From Acinetobacter sp. (lineage in GTDB: Bacteria > Pseudomonadota > Gammaproteobacteria > Pseudomonadales > Moraxellaceae), in contig JASLIY010000200.1 of the NCBI GenBank assembly GCA_030152675.1, forward strand, positions 1 through 6,848: DNA of 6,848 nt, in the 5' to 3' direction. This document shows positions 1 to 6,848 of this stretch, in pieces. A program made the translations under genes and the position numbers. Position 1 is the stretch's first letter. Each line of letters opens with the position of its first letter. The notes beneath the pieces are model-generated. The model was not told the DNA's origin. It saw only the letters and a program-made list of their open reading frames with translations, and did no database searches.

Positions 1-1340
1 TTCAATGCGCTTAAGCCCAAATCACCAAAACGAATTGGTGTCAAAATACGATACAGATCAAAGGCCTGAACCAAATTTTCTAGTATCGCCTCAGTATCAT
101 CACTGTGACTGTGCATGGCCTGCATATATTGCTGTAATTGTTCAAAATAAGCCGTATAGCCCCAACTGAGTTTTTCATAACCGATGCTGAGCTCACTGGG
201 GCGAATCGCCTCTGGAAAATATTCAAACTGGATCACATCTTCCATCTCATTGCTGAGTTTGATCGGCTGCAACAGCGTCGGTGGCACGATCTCCTGTGCG
301 AAGCGCTCACGTAAGGCCATCGCATCAACCTCAGCATCCACACAGATCGATTGAATAAACTTCGCCATCTTACCGATCAAGGCACCCGCTTTAAAACGGT
401 GACTGGTGATGAGCTGGACTCGATTGGACTGCAAGAGCTCCGCACGTTGCAGATCGGCCAACACATCGCCGACATCAACCGATGCCAATTGCTGCGCATC
501 TCCTAACAAGATTAAACGACACTGTGCAGGGACAGCTTCAAACAATTGCGTCGCCAATTGTAGATCCAGCATTGAAGCCTCATCGACCACAATCACGTCA
601 TAAGGTAAGGGATGTTTGAGATTAAAACGTGGCTGGCCCTGCTGCCCCAAACCGAGCAAACGATGTAAGGTCATGGTTTCTTGTTGACGCAGATTGGCAT
701 CCATCAACTGCATCTGTTCTAGCTTTTCATCAGCAAAGGCATGTTGTAGCGCCTCTTTCATACGCTGCGCGGCCTTACCGGTCGGCGCAGCCATGGCAAT
801 GCGTAAACCTTTTATACTGTGATTGAGGACTGCGATAATCCGCGCCAAAGTATAGGTCTTGCCCGTCCCTGGTCCCCCCGTAATAATACTCAAGGCCTGT
901 TGCGCCACCATGTTTAAAGCACTTTTCTGGTGTGTATCAGACAAGAGCTGCTCAAAGGCAGCGGTCGCGACAGGCGTTACCTGTTGCGCTTGGATTCGGC
1001 GCACCTGTTGTGCCAAGCGCTGTTCCAACTGCCAATAACGATAAAGAAATAAAGCCTGATCATCATAAACCAAAGGCGCAACCTGATCTGTGCCCTGCAC
1101 CCCATCAGATCGAACTGTTTGATCAATAACAAGTTTCCCCAAGGATTCAACTGCGTGCTGTCCCACTTGAATACAACTTTCACCTGATGTGCTGGCCATT
1201 AATACCTGCTCAATTAAGTGTAATGCATCCTCATGTTGCTGATCAGTATTTGTCCACAACTGCAATTGCTCGATCAGATATTGGCTCCAAACCCTAATCC
1301 AATCAGGGCTTTGGGCATCATGCACTTGTTTATTTTCCAC
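1..1340 (-). CDS. recD: RecBCD helicase subunit RecD, N-terminal part (3' end outside window)
   Basis: RecD is the fast 5'-3' SF1B helicase of RecBCD and, in E. coli, is needed for nuclease control by Chi. From the GTG at 1340, 446 complete codons are visible (E. coli RecD is 608 residues). Motifs in order: a diverged N-terminal domain with LVYDDQALFLYRYWQLEQRL matching E. coli GDRLYLNRMWCNE; Walker A GGPGTGKT (Lys161); AAPTGKAAQRM (Lys189); TLHRLLG; Walker B VVDEASMLD (Glu254); GDAQQLASVDVGDVL (Asp281); SHRF; and near the window edge ILTPIRFGDLGLSALN, matching E. coli CALREGPFGVAGLN. Motifs V and VI would lie beyond position 1. There is no ATG start. GTG at 1340 has GAGG 8 bases upstream and is preferred; an in-frame GTG at 1388 would add 16 residues (VDIF-VENS-VDNS-EDNC-like repeats) but has no visible ribosome-binding site. 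The upstream in-frame stop is the TAA at 1405-1407. The frame is intact throughout. Confidence 0.95.
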   Translation of the reverse strand, partial: MENKQVHDAQSPDWIRVWSQYLIEQLQLWTNTDQQHEDALHLIEQVLMASTSGESCIQVGQHAVESLGKLVIDQTVRSDGVQGTDQVAPLVYDDQALFLYRYWQLEQRLAQQVRRIQAQQVTPVATAAFEQLLSDTHQKSALNMVAQQALSIITGGPGTGKTYTLARIIAVLNHSIKGLRIAMAAPTGKAAQRMKEALQHAFADEKLEQMQLMDANLRQQETMTLHRLLGLGQQGQPRFNLKHPLPYDVIVVDEASMLDLQLATQLFEAVPAQCRLILLGDAQQLASVDVGDVLADLQRAELLQSNRVQLITSHRFKAGALIGKMAKFIQSICVDAEVDAMALRERFAQEIVPPTLLQPIKLSNEMEDVIQFEYFPEAIRPSELSIGYEKLSWGYTAYFEQLQQYMQAMHSHSDDTEAILENLVQAFDLYRILTPIRFGDLGLSAL

Positions 1341-1392
1341 ACAGTTATCCTCAGAGTTATCTACAGAGTTTTCAACAAATATATCCACAACA
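1333..1392. repeat. Five tandem degenerate 12-bp units with DnaA-box-like cores
   Basis: Read on the plus strand the stretch divides exactly into TTTTCCACACAG, TTATCCTCAGAG, TTATCTACAGAG, TTTTCAACAAAT and ATATCCACAACA, starting at 1333, 1345, 1357, 1369 and 1381. The consensus is about TTATCCACAGAG. The first nine bases of each unit differ from the E. coli DnaA box TTATCCACA by one base (units 1, 2, 3, 5) or two (unit 4); unit 1 fits the relaxed consensus TTWTNCACA. The array straddles the recB–recD gap and the start of the recD frame. In that frame, 12 bp equals four codons, giving VDIF, VENS, VDNS, EDNC, VENK. The periodicity is seen directly; any protein binding is conjecture. Confidence 0.7.
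1349..1352 (-). promoter_or_regulatory. Probable ribosome-binding site of recD
   Basis: Minus-strand GAGG, in the context TGAGGATA, sits 8 bases before the GTG at 1340. It decides the preferred recD start over the GTG at 1388, which is preceded by AT-rich sequence without any purine-rich Shine-Dalgarno. The site lies inside one unit of the 12-bp tandem repeat, where GAGG occupies the place of GTGG in other units. Confidence 0.55.
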
Positions 1393-1418
1393 TAAAATAC
1401 TGTTTAACAAGATTTTAT
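1392..1418. repeat. 27-bp imperfect palindrome between recB and recD
   Basis: Two 13-base arms around a single central T (1405) match at 11 of 13 positions: ATAAAAT, two mismatches, then TGTT on the left, and AACA, two mismatches, ATTTTAT on the right. The core TGTTTAACA is a perfect nine-base dyad. It begins 7 bases after the recB stop codon and abuts the 12-bp repeat array. It is AT-rich with almost no GC stem and no U-tract after a strong hairpin, so it does not look like an intrinsic terminator. An operator-like protein site is possible; chance in AT-rich sequence is also possible. Confidence 0.45.
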
Positions 1419-1424
1419 CTAAAT

Positions 1425-4400
1425 TTATCCCGCAATATCGTTGAGTTTATCCTCAGCAAAATAGCCCAATATTGCATCAAGTCTTAGGATGAAATCGACT
1501 GAGGGGCGCCAATGATAATAACCTTGCGCCGGCTCACCGTTCATACCACGTAAATAAAGGTAGCTTGCCCCACCCAGATCACGTTCGATCTGATAGTCTT
1601 GCAACTGCAATTTCAGATAACGGTGCAAGGCCACCAGATACAATGCGGCTTGGAGCCAATAACTGGCATAACGCATGCTGTCTTGGATCGCTTCCGACTG
1701 ATAGTCCTGCTGTCGCGTCCCGAGAAAGTTACTTTTATAATCCGCGATGTGATAACGCCCATCGGCATAGTAAACCAAGTCAATCGAACCATTGAGATAA
1801 CGTGCGGCATGGGCCGCATTAAACTCAGGCATGTTCACCCCGATTTCGGCAAACAGGTGTTGGATGCGATGCACGGGAAAGACGTGATCGGCCAAGGCCA
1901 AATAGAAAGGAAACTCAGCCAGATAAGCCGCCGGCTCTAACTGTTGCAATCGAAACTCGGCATGCAGTGGCGTTTGCAACACCTCTGCTAGCCATGCTTG
2001 CAACCACGCCATCAACTCAGTTTCAGCGCTATCGATTTGATCTGGGAAAGCGGTATGGAATTTCTCTAGCAGTTCTGTCCACAGGTGCTTGTAATCATTT
2101 TTAAAACGGCGATGTAGTTCCAGTGCCCATTGGCGGTCATCCTGAAAATCAATCTGCTCAAAAATCTCATGCAAGAAATTACCCGCATGGGTGCCCATCG
2201 GGAAATTGGCTTGAATCCAACTGATGTTTGCTGCTGGATTTAAATCAGGTTCAGCACTCAGCGCCAACCCAACCGATGATGCGGTCAACGACTGCGGTGA
2301 CTGTCCTTCATCCTCAGCAGCGCCGATATTCGGCTCAGCCAAGGTCAAGGCATCTTGAATCTGTCGACGACTCAGATGCTGCGCCAAATAACTAAAACTG
2401 GTTTTGCCACGCGCATAAAAACGCATCTGTGGAAATGTCAGTGCATGCAACTGCGGCAACTGCTGTTGCTGTGGCGGCAGCAACTGCTGCGGTCGCTCAA
2501 GCAATACATCTTCCATCGCACTCCCAGGATGGGTAAATGCCGCCTCGCCATGTCCACGCCAAAATGCCAAGCCCGTGCTGGACTTGCCTTCAACATCCTG
2601 CATCATGGCATAGACCCGATAACTGGCACGGGTCAGCGCAACATACCAGAGTCGATGCTGCTCAGCCACGGCGCGCGCATCGTGCTGCTGAATGTCATCT
2701 GGATTGAGTGTATTCTTATCATTCACCGCCATCACCCGCTGCTGTTCCAGCTTGCCGGTCTGCGGATTTAACTTTTCAACGGTTGAGAAGTTCAGCGTTT
2801 TATTCATTTCCCGAAAGTCATTGTCTGCACCGAGCAGGAACACCACTTTAAACTCTAAGCCTTTGGACTGATGGATGGTCATCAATTGCACCCCCGCATC
2901 ATTGCTGAGTTTGCGCTCTAATTCCCATTCTCGCTGCATCGGGGCATTCAGCTGTTTGAGATACCAGTGATAAAGCGTATGCACGCCTTGCAGGTCATCA
3001 CTGTGTTGGCTCAGCAATTCACTGAGATGGCGCAGATTGACCACCACCCGTTCATTGTCACGGCTCGGTTGCTGTACCAAGGTGGTCCAGACCCGAAACT
3101 GCTGTAAAAAATACTGCCATGCCGGTAAAAACCCGAGCTTAAACCATTTCTCACGGATCAGATCAAACTGCTCAATATAATCACTCAGCCCATCAGCCTG
3201 TTGTTCAATCTGCATCAACTGCTGCACATTGAAGCCCATCAAGCGACTCAGTAGCGCACGTTTGACCTTGCCCTCCTGATAGGGATGCATAATCGCCGCC
3301 AGAACCGCACCGACATCACGTGCCAGGGCATGTTCAAAGACACTCTTTTTCGACGGTCGATTGACGTGGATGCCCAAAAAGTTCAGTGCAGACTGGACTT
3401 GATCTAGACCATGGTGATTTTTCGACAACACCGCAATATCATTCACATCCAGCGCACGTTGTCCTGTTTTTTCAGCAAAATACAGTTCGCCGCGCTGACT
3501 TTGATTGAGCAGATCGCGAATCTTCCATGCCACCTGCTCAGCCTCAAGTTTTTTATCTTCGAGCAACAACCAACGCAGCGGGATCGGGTTGATTTCTCCG
3601 GCATCAATCAAGTCCGGATGTGGACGACTCCCCGCCTGCACCGGGGTATAACTGACCTGTTCGCCAAAGTCTGGCTGACATTGGAACAAGGCATCCACCA
3701 CCTCGACCAAGGGGCGTACCGAACGATGGTTATGGATCAAATGATAACTTCGCCCTTGCAACCCAAACACATCCTGATGGGCCTTTAAGAAAGTCAGCAT
3801 GTCACCGCCACGGAAACCATAAATCGCCTGTTTCCGATCGCCGACCATGATCATGCAGCCTTGCTTGACCCGCGCAGGATAACGCCAGATCCGCGCCAAC
3901 ATATCGTCTTGGTCTTGGTTGGTGTCCTGAAACTCATCCACCAAGATCAGTGGAAATTTGGCATGCACACTGCTGGCAAAACGTTGTCCCTGCTCGCCCT
4001 CAAGCGCCTCTGCCAAAGTACGGATTTGCTGAGCAAAAGTCGTCTCGCCCTTTTGTTGTAAGACTTGTGGCAGGCGTTGTTTGACCTCATGCGCCAAATA
4101 GTATTTTAAATAACTGTCCAGCGTATCTAGGTTTTGGTACAGCGTATCCAACTGCTCAAAGAACTGTCTCAATGCAGCAATCACCACATGCTGTTCAAAG
4201 CCTTGTAATACATCCTCTGGACATTTGTTCATGACTTTCTTGGTACAGAGATCGGTCAGCAGTTTGAGCGTGCTTGCATACTGCGGTGCAAACAAGGCAT
4301 AGGCGCCTTGCTGTTGTATCGCTGCGCTCCACTCTGGCAAGCCCTCTGTGAGCAGGCGCTGCATCTTCAAATCATCACGCCACTTTTTAGCCACCAGCTT

Positions 4401-5180
4401 AAAGTACTGCCCCTCTGGCAAATAATACTCAGACAAAGTCTGCACTTGGCTCAAGTCCAGCGTATTAAAGCGCTGCAAGTGCTGTTCGAACTCAGCCAAA
4501 TTAATCTTCGGCTCAGGGATGGCTTGAAACTGCGCCGAAGCAAAGTTCAAACTATTTTCCACGATATCGACATAGGCTTGCGCAGATTTAAGCTTCTTGT
4601 TCAGTAGCAGATAGTCAATGATGGCTTGCGGTTGCTGCTGAATCCATGCGCGCAACACATCGTGAATCAATTGCTGGGTATAGCGTTTGGCATCATCGGT
4701 GATTTCTGCGCGTTCGATCTTGCCACTTTCAAAGGCAAACTCGCGCAGCAGTTTTTGGCTAAAGCTGTCCAAAGTTCCCACAAACAGCTCGTCGAGTTGA
4801 TCGATCACCAACTTGAGCCGTTCACAGGCATAGTCGATTTGACTGGAAAAACCGTGTAGAACCTTAGTGAATAAGGGATCTCCTTCCTGTTCAGCTTTGG
4901 CCAAGACCTGAGGCTCGGTCAATGTGCGGCAGTCCTCGAGATAACGTAAAGTATCGATCAAGCGAGCACGGATTCGGGTCTTGAGTTCTGCGGCAGCTTT
5001 ACGGGTAAAGGTGGTGGCGATGACTTGATTGGGAAGATATTTCTCTAAAAAGATCCGCACCATCAAACTGGACAAGGTATAGGTCTTGCCTGTTCCTGCA
5101 GAGGCTTCGATCCAATGCAAGCCTGAAAACTGCATATCAACAATCGGCTGATGAGACACGGGCACGGTTTGGGTGTTCAT
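1425..5180 (-). CDS. recB: RecBCD helicase-nuclease subunit RecB, complete
   Basis: RecB is the 3'-5' SF1A helicase and the only nuclease of exonuclease V; it also loads RecA after Chi in E. coli. The 1,251 residues (E. coli about 1,180) show all helicase motifs: Walker A ASAGTGKT (26-33), TTFTRKAAAEL (56-66), DEFQDT (415-420), GDRKQAIYGFRGGD (447-460), NHRS (484-487), TIHQSKGLEF (768-777) and YVALTRA (846-852). A glutamine/proline-rich, acidic linker spans about 890-990. The C-terminal RecB-family nuclease is intact: His1004, Glu1089 (probable), Asp1134 in GSIDLVY, DYK at 1147-1149, and the QxxxY motif Q1177/Y1181. These correspond to E. coli H956, D1067, D1080 and K1082, so the enzyme should be active. 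The ATG start is supported by AGAGGA with GAGG 8 bases upstream and by the Walker A distance from the N-terminus. Motifs III and IV carry GDRKQ and NHRS where E. coli has GDPKQ and NWRS. It follows recC after 3 bases, so coupled translation is likely. Confidence 0.98.
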   Translation of the reverse strand: MNTQTVPVSHQPIVDMQFSGLHWIEASAGTGKTYTLSSLMVRIFLEKYLPNQVIATTFTRKAAAELKTRIRARLIDTLRYLEDCRTLTEPQVLAKAEQEGDPLFTKVLHGFSSQIDYACERLKLVIDQLDELFVGTLDSFSQKLLREFAFESGKIERAEITDDAKRYTQQLIHDVLRAWIQQQPQAIIDYLLLNKKLKSAQAYVDIVENSLNFASAQFQAIPEPKINLAEFEQHLQRFNTLDLSQVQTLSEYYLPEGQYFKLVAKKWRDDLKMQRLLTEGLPEWSAAIQQQGAYALFAPQYASTLKLLTDLCTKKVMNKCPEDVLQGFEQHVVIAALRQFFEQLDTLYQNLDTLDSYLKYYLAHEVKQRLPQVLQQKGETTFAQQIRTLAEALEGEQGQRFASSVHAKFPLILVDEFQDTNQDQDDMLARIWRYPARVKQGCMIMVGDRKQAIYGFRGGDMLTFLKAHQDVFGLQGRSYHLIHNHRSVRPLVEVVDALFQCQPDFGEQVSYTPVQAGSRPHPDLIDAGEINPIPLRWLLLEDKKLEAEQVAWKIRDLLNQSQRGELYFAEKTGQRALDVNDIAVLSKNHHGLDQVQSALNFLGIHVNRPSKKSVFEHALARDVGAVLAAIMHPYQEGKVKRALLSRLMGFNVQQLMQIEQQADGLSDYIEQFDLIREKWFKLGFLPAWQYFLQQFRVWTTLVQQPSRDNERVVVNLRHLSELLSQHSDDLQGVHTLYHWYLKQLNAPMQREWELERKLSNDAGVQLMTIHQSKGLEFKVVFLLGADNDFREMNKTLNFSTVEKLNPQTGKLEQQRVMAVNDKNTLNPDDIQQHDARAVAEQHRLWYVALTRASYRVYAMMQDVEGKSSTGLAFWRGHGEAAFTHPGSAMEDVLLERPQQLLPPQQQQLPQLHALTFPQMRFYARGKTSFSYLAQHLSRRQIQDALTLAEPNIGAAEDEGQSPQSLTASSVGLALSAEPDLNPAANISWIQANFPMGTHAGNFLHEIFEQIDFQDDRQWALELHRRFKNDYKHLWTELLEKFHTAFPDQIDSAETELMAWLQAWLAEVLQTPLHAEFRLQQLEPAAYLAEFPFYLALADHVFPVHRIQHLFAEIGVNMPEFNAAHAARYLNGSIDLVYYADGRYHIADYKSNFLGTRQQDYQSEAIQDSMRYASYWLQAALYLVALHRYLKLQLQDYQIERDLGGASYLYLRGMNGEPAQGYYHWRPSVDFILRLDAILGYFAEDKLNDIAG

Positions 5181-5183
5181 GTG

Positions 5184-6848
5184 TTATTCCTCTGCCACAT
5201 ATTGATACTGATAAATCGGTTGATACAAGGCATAGCCATATTGCTCACAAGCATGCTTGAGCAATGCCGTGGCATCTTGTTCTTGCAGCAAAAAAGCCCA
5301 GTCATGGTGGTATTGAGTGGCTTCATTTTCTGTAATCGCCAATCCGGTCATAAAGCGTGCTGCATCGGCATGCCAAGCTTTGGCCAAGTCGTCAAAGTTA
5401 AGTAAGGACATCTGACCAAACTCATCTTCAGACCAATTCAGGGTTTTGCCTTTTTCAGCCAGTTGTAACAACAAGGCTGCAGGCAAGACCAAGGGCTGCT
5501 TTTGCGCGTGGGCATAGGCTTGCAACCATTTGCTCAAATAGGCTTGCGCCTGTGTTGTGCTCACCCCCGTACAGATCAAGGTCTGGTCACTAAAAACTGC
5601 AATGCGACGACGCTGACTGGCCTGTTCATCACTCAAACGACTGCTCGCCAACCACAACAGATATTCCAGCCAGACCTTGCCACGGCGTTTGGCTCGCGCA
5701 CTGGAGGCATCCAAACTGATCCAATCTGCGTTCGGATCCGCAGGCATGCTAACGTTGATCACCACCTGCGGAATAACAGGTGGCGCTTGTGGATCGGTGT
5801 GCGATGAGCTCGCCAATACAGCGTTCAGCTCAGCAGGCAGTCGCCACTGGCGTTGCGTGGTGCGCGTGACTTCGGGCGCATAGTGATGTAGACGTTGTTG
5901 TAAATGCATTTGCTCATGCAAGCTCACTTGCCATGCACTATGACTGACCTTGCCCACAGGCAACTGATGTTGTAACAGCGCTGGATCAGCCTCGAGCGGC
6001 GCGTTCGGATCGGCTGGTTGCTGGACCTGTTGTTGTAGAAAGTCGCGAATGGCATAACGCCCCAATCCGTCTAGCACCAAGGGCGCATCGATCTCGGGCA
6101 GGTCTTCGGCTCTTAAATTTTCCACACCCAAGGTTTTAAGATAAATCCGGGTTGGAAAGATCAGATCCTGAATCCACTGTCCGCCATCTAGCACCAGTAA
6201 ATCCGAAAGTTCACGGGTATAGTCAGCGTTGACCCATGCCGGACGTTTGGCCTGAGCATCACGCTGCTGCAAGAGTCCCGCAACATGAAACCACTGATCT
6301 TGATAACGTCGATTGGGCTCAGTCTCAAAGCCCACAGGGTCGAAAGGCTGTAAAGGATGAAAATGGAATAAAGGCTGAATCGGTGCCGCCACTTCGATCT
6401 GCTCAAAGGTCAATAAGGCCTCGGCAGCCAGTGCACCGTTTTTGTTTGCTGCTTGCGCCAGCTCAGTCTCAGCAACTGGCGCGCTAATAAAGCCCAGATG
6501 CTTGATCAACTCTTGCAGTACACTTGAGGGTTCACGTGCTTCGCCATCACTGACATCAAAACCGTTATAGAACAGCCACAGTTGTTGTTGCGCCAATAAT
6601 AAGGCATCCAAAAACGCCCCCTGATCATCATCAAGGCGTGAACGATCGCCCAATTGCGGTCTGAGCAGTTGCATCAAATCAAAAGGAACATGAGCACTTC
6701 GATTGGGAAACTTACCGCCATCCAAGTTCAACATCACGACCAGCTGATAAGGCAGCGGTCTTAACTGACCGATCTGACTGACCGTGATCTGTCCGGTCGG
6801 CAATGCCTGATCCATCTGACTCGACAGACTGCTCTCGATCTCTGCCAA
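5184..6848 (-). CDS. recC: RecBCD subunit RecC, C-terminal part (5' end outside window)
   Basis: RecC is the non-catalytic scaffold and Chi-scanning subunit of cytoplasmic RecBCD; in E. coli it splits the duplex and feeds the strands to RecB and RecD. The visible 554 codons cover roughly the C-terminal half of a protein of about 1,100 residues in E. coli. Counting from the window edge, I can match by eye: a strand-like LVVMLNLDGGKFPNR (36-50), FDLM followed by GDRSRLDDD (56-75; E. coli has GDRSRRDDD), SSVLQELI (107-114), PFDP (167-170), a segment FPTRIYLKTLGVENLRAEDL (230-249), LDGLGRYAI (258-266), LPVG (295-298) and a VWLEYLLWLASS helix matching E. coli LWLEHLVYCASG. The last part should be the inactive nuclease-like fold that lies near RecB. 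The codon at the window edge is TTG and is almost certainly internal, not a start. The gene ends in TAA three bases before recB, and its last codons contain the recB ribosome-binding site. No frameshift is visible. Confidence 0.95.
   Translation of the reverse strand: MAEIESSLSSQMDQALPTGQITVSQIGQLRPLPYQLVVMLNLDGGKFPNRSAHVPFDLMQLLRPQLGDRSRLDDDQGAFLDALLLAQQQLWLFYNGFDVSDGEAREPSSVLQELIKHLGFISAPVAETELAQAANKNGALAAEALLTFEQIEVAAPIQPLFHFHPLQPFDPVGFETEPNRRYQDQWFHVAGLLQQRDAQAKRPAWVNADYTRELSDLLVLDGGQWIQDLIFPTRIYLKTLGVENLRAEDLPEIDAPLVLDGLGRYAIRDFLQQQVQQPADPNAPLEADPALLQHQLPVGKVSHSAWQVSLHEQMHLQQRLHHYAPEVTRTTQRQWRLPAELNAVLASSSHTDPQAPPVIPQVVINVSMPADPNADWISLDASSARAKRRGKVWLEYLLWLASSRLSDEQASQRRRIAVFSDQTLICTGVSTTQAQAYLSKWLQAYAHAQKQPLVLPAALLLQLAEKGKTLNWSEDEFGQMSLLNFDDLAKAWHADAARFMTGLAITENEATQYHHDWAFLLQEQDATALLKHACEQYGYALYQPIYQYQYVAEE
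5188..5193 (-). promoter_or_regulatory. Ribosome-binding site of recB inside the end of recC
   Basis: On the minus strand AGAGGA lies with its GAGG core 8 bases before the recB ATG at 5180. It falls within the final recC codons (GCA GAG GAA TAA). Ribosomes finishing recC would therefore expose or directly reuse this site, which favours coupled, balanced synthesis of the two subunits. The coupling is inferred from geometry. Confidence 0.8.

Noticed and set aside
977..1183. Minus-strand open frame of 68 codons inside recD
   Set aside because: It is in a different frame from recD, which has clear motifs across the same region; an overlapping gene is not supported.
1392..1418. Intrinsic terminator after recB
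   Set aside because: The stem is AT-rich with two mismatches, a near-zero loop if fully paired, and no following run of T on the transcribed strand.
1394..1440. Possible recD promoter in the AT-rich gap (for example TTGTTA with TATATT, or TATTTT as a -10)
   Set aside because: Spacings come out at about 21 or 12 bases, or the -35 match is too poor; no pair with acceptable hexamers and 16-18 base spacing was found.
1233..1487. Plus-strand open frame of 84 codons across the recB–recD junction
   Set aside because: It is antisense to the recD start and the recB end, its hydrophobic look comes from AT-rich sequence, and no homology is recognisable.
2355..2771. Plus-strand open frame of 138 codons opposite recB
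   Set aside because: It lies wholly antisense to the nuclease-linker part of recB, has low-complexity Leu/Gln/Arg composition typical of a reverse-strand shadow, and shows no recognisable domain.
3411..3788. Plus-strand open frame of 125 codons
   Set aside because: It is antisense to conserved recB helicase sequence, and its translation shows no family resemblance.
6846..6848. TTG at the window edge as the start of recC
   Set aside because: The translation enters in the middle of conserved RecC sequence, and about half of a usual RecC is missing, so the gene continues beyond the window.

Overview
The window is a single block of the recombination-repair locus recC–recB–recD, all on the minus strand, so transcription runs from high to low coordinates. 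It enters partway through recC (6848 down to 5184, 5' end cut off), carries a complete recB (5180 to 1425), and leaves partway through recD (start at 1340 or 1388, 3' end beyond position 1). Together the three genes encode exonuclease V (RecBCD), the helicase-nuclease that processes double-strand DNA ends and loads RecA. All identifications rest on conserved motifs that can be read directly in the translations.

The organism looks like a gammaproteobacterium. The proteins align by eye along most of their length with E. coli RecC, RecB and RecD. Glutamine-rich composition, moderate GC and recC directly followed by recB, without the ptrA gene that separates them in E. coli, would suit Moraxellaceae such as an Acinetobacter relative. 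That family-level placement is inference from style, not from a diagnostic marker.

Layout: recC and recB are separated by 3 bases, with the recB ribosome-binding site inside the last codons of recC, so the two are probably translationally coupled. recB and recD are separated by 36 or 84 bases depending on the recD start. That junction is the only non-coding or ambiguous stretch. It holds a 27-bp imperfect palindrome (1392-1418) abutting five tandem 12-bp units (1333-1392) whose cores resemble DnaA boxes. The repeats overlap the 5' end of the recD reading frame and supply both candidate GTG starts and a Shine-Dalgarno sequence.

I see no mobile element, RNA gene, CRISPR array or unknown gene. 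No gene-free stretch exceeds about 90 bases. I did not find an undescribed multi-gene system; the recB–recD junction is the one structure not explained by the known genes. Open reading frames on the plus strand are shadows of the three rec genes.
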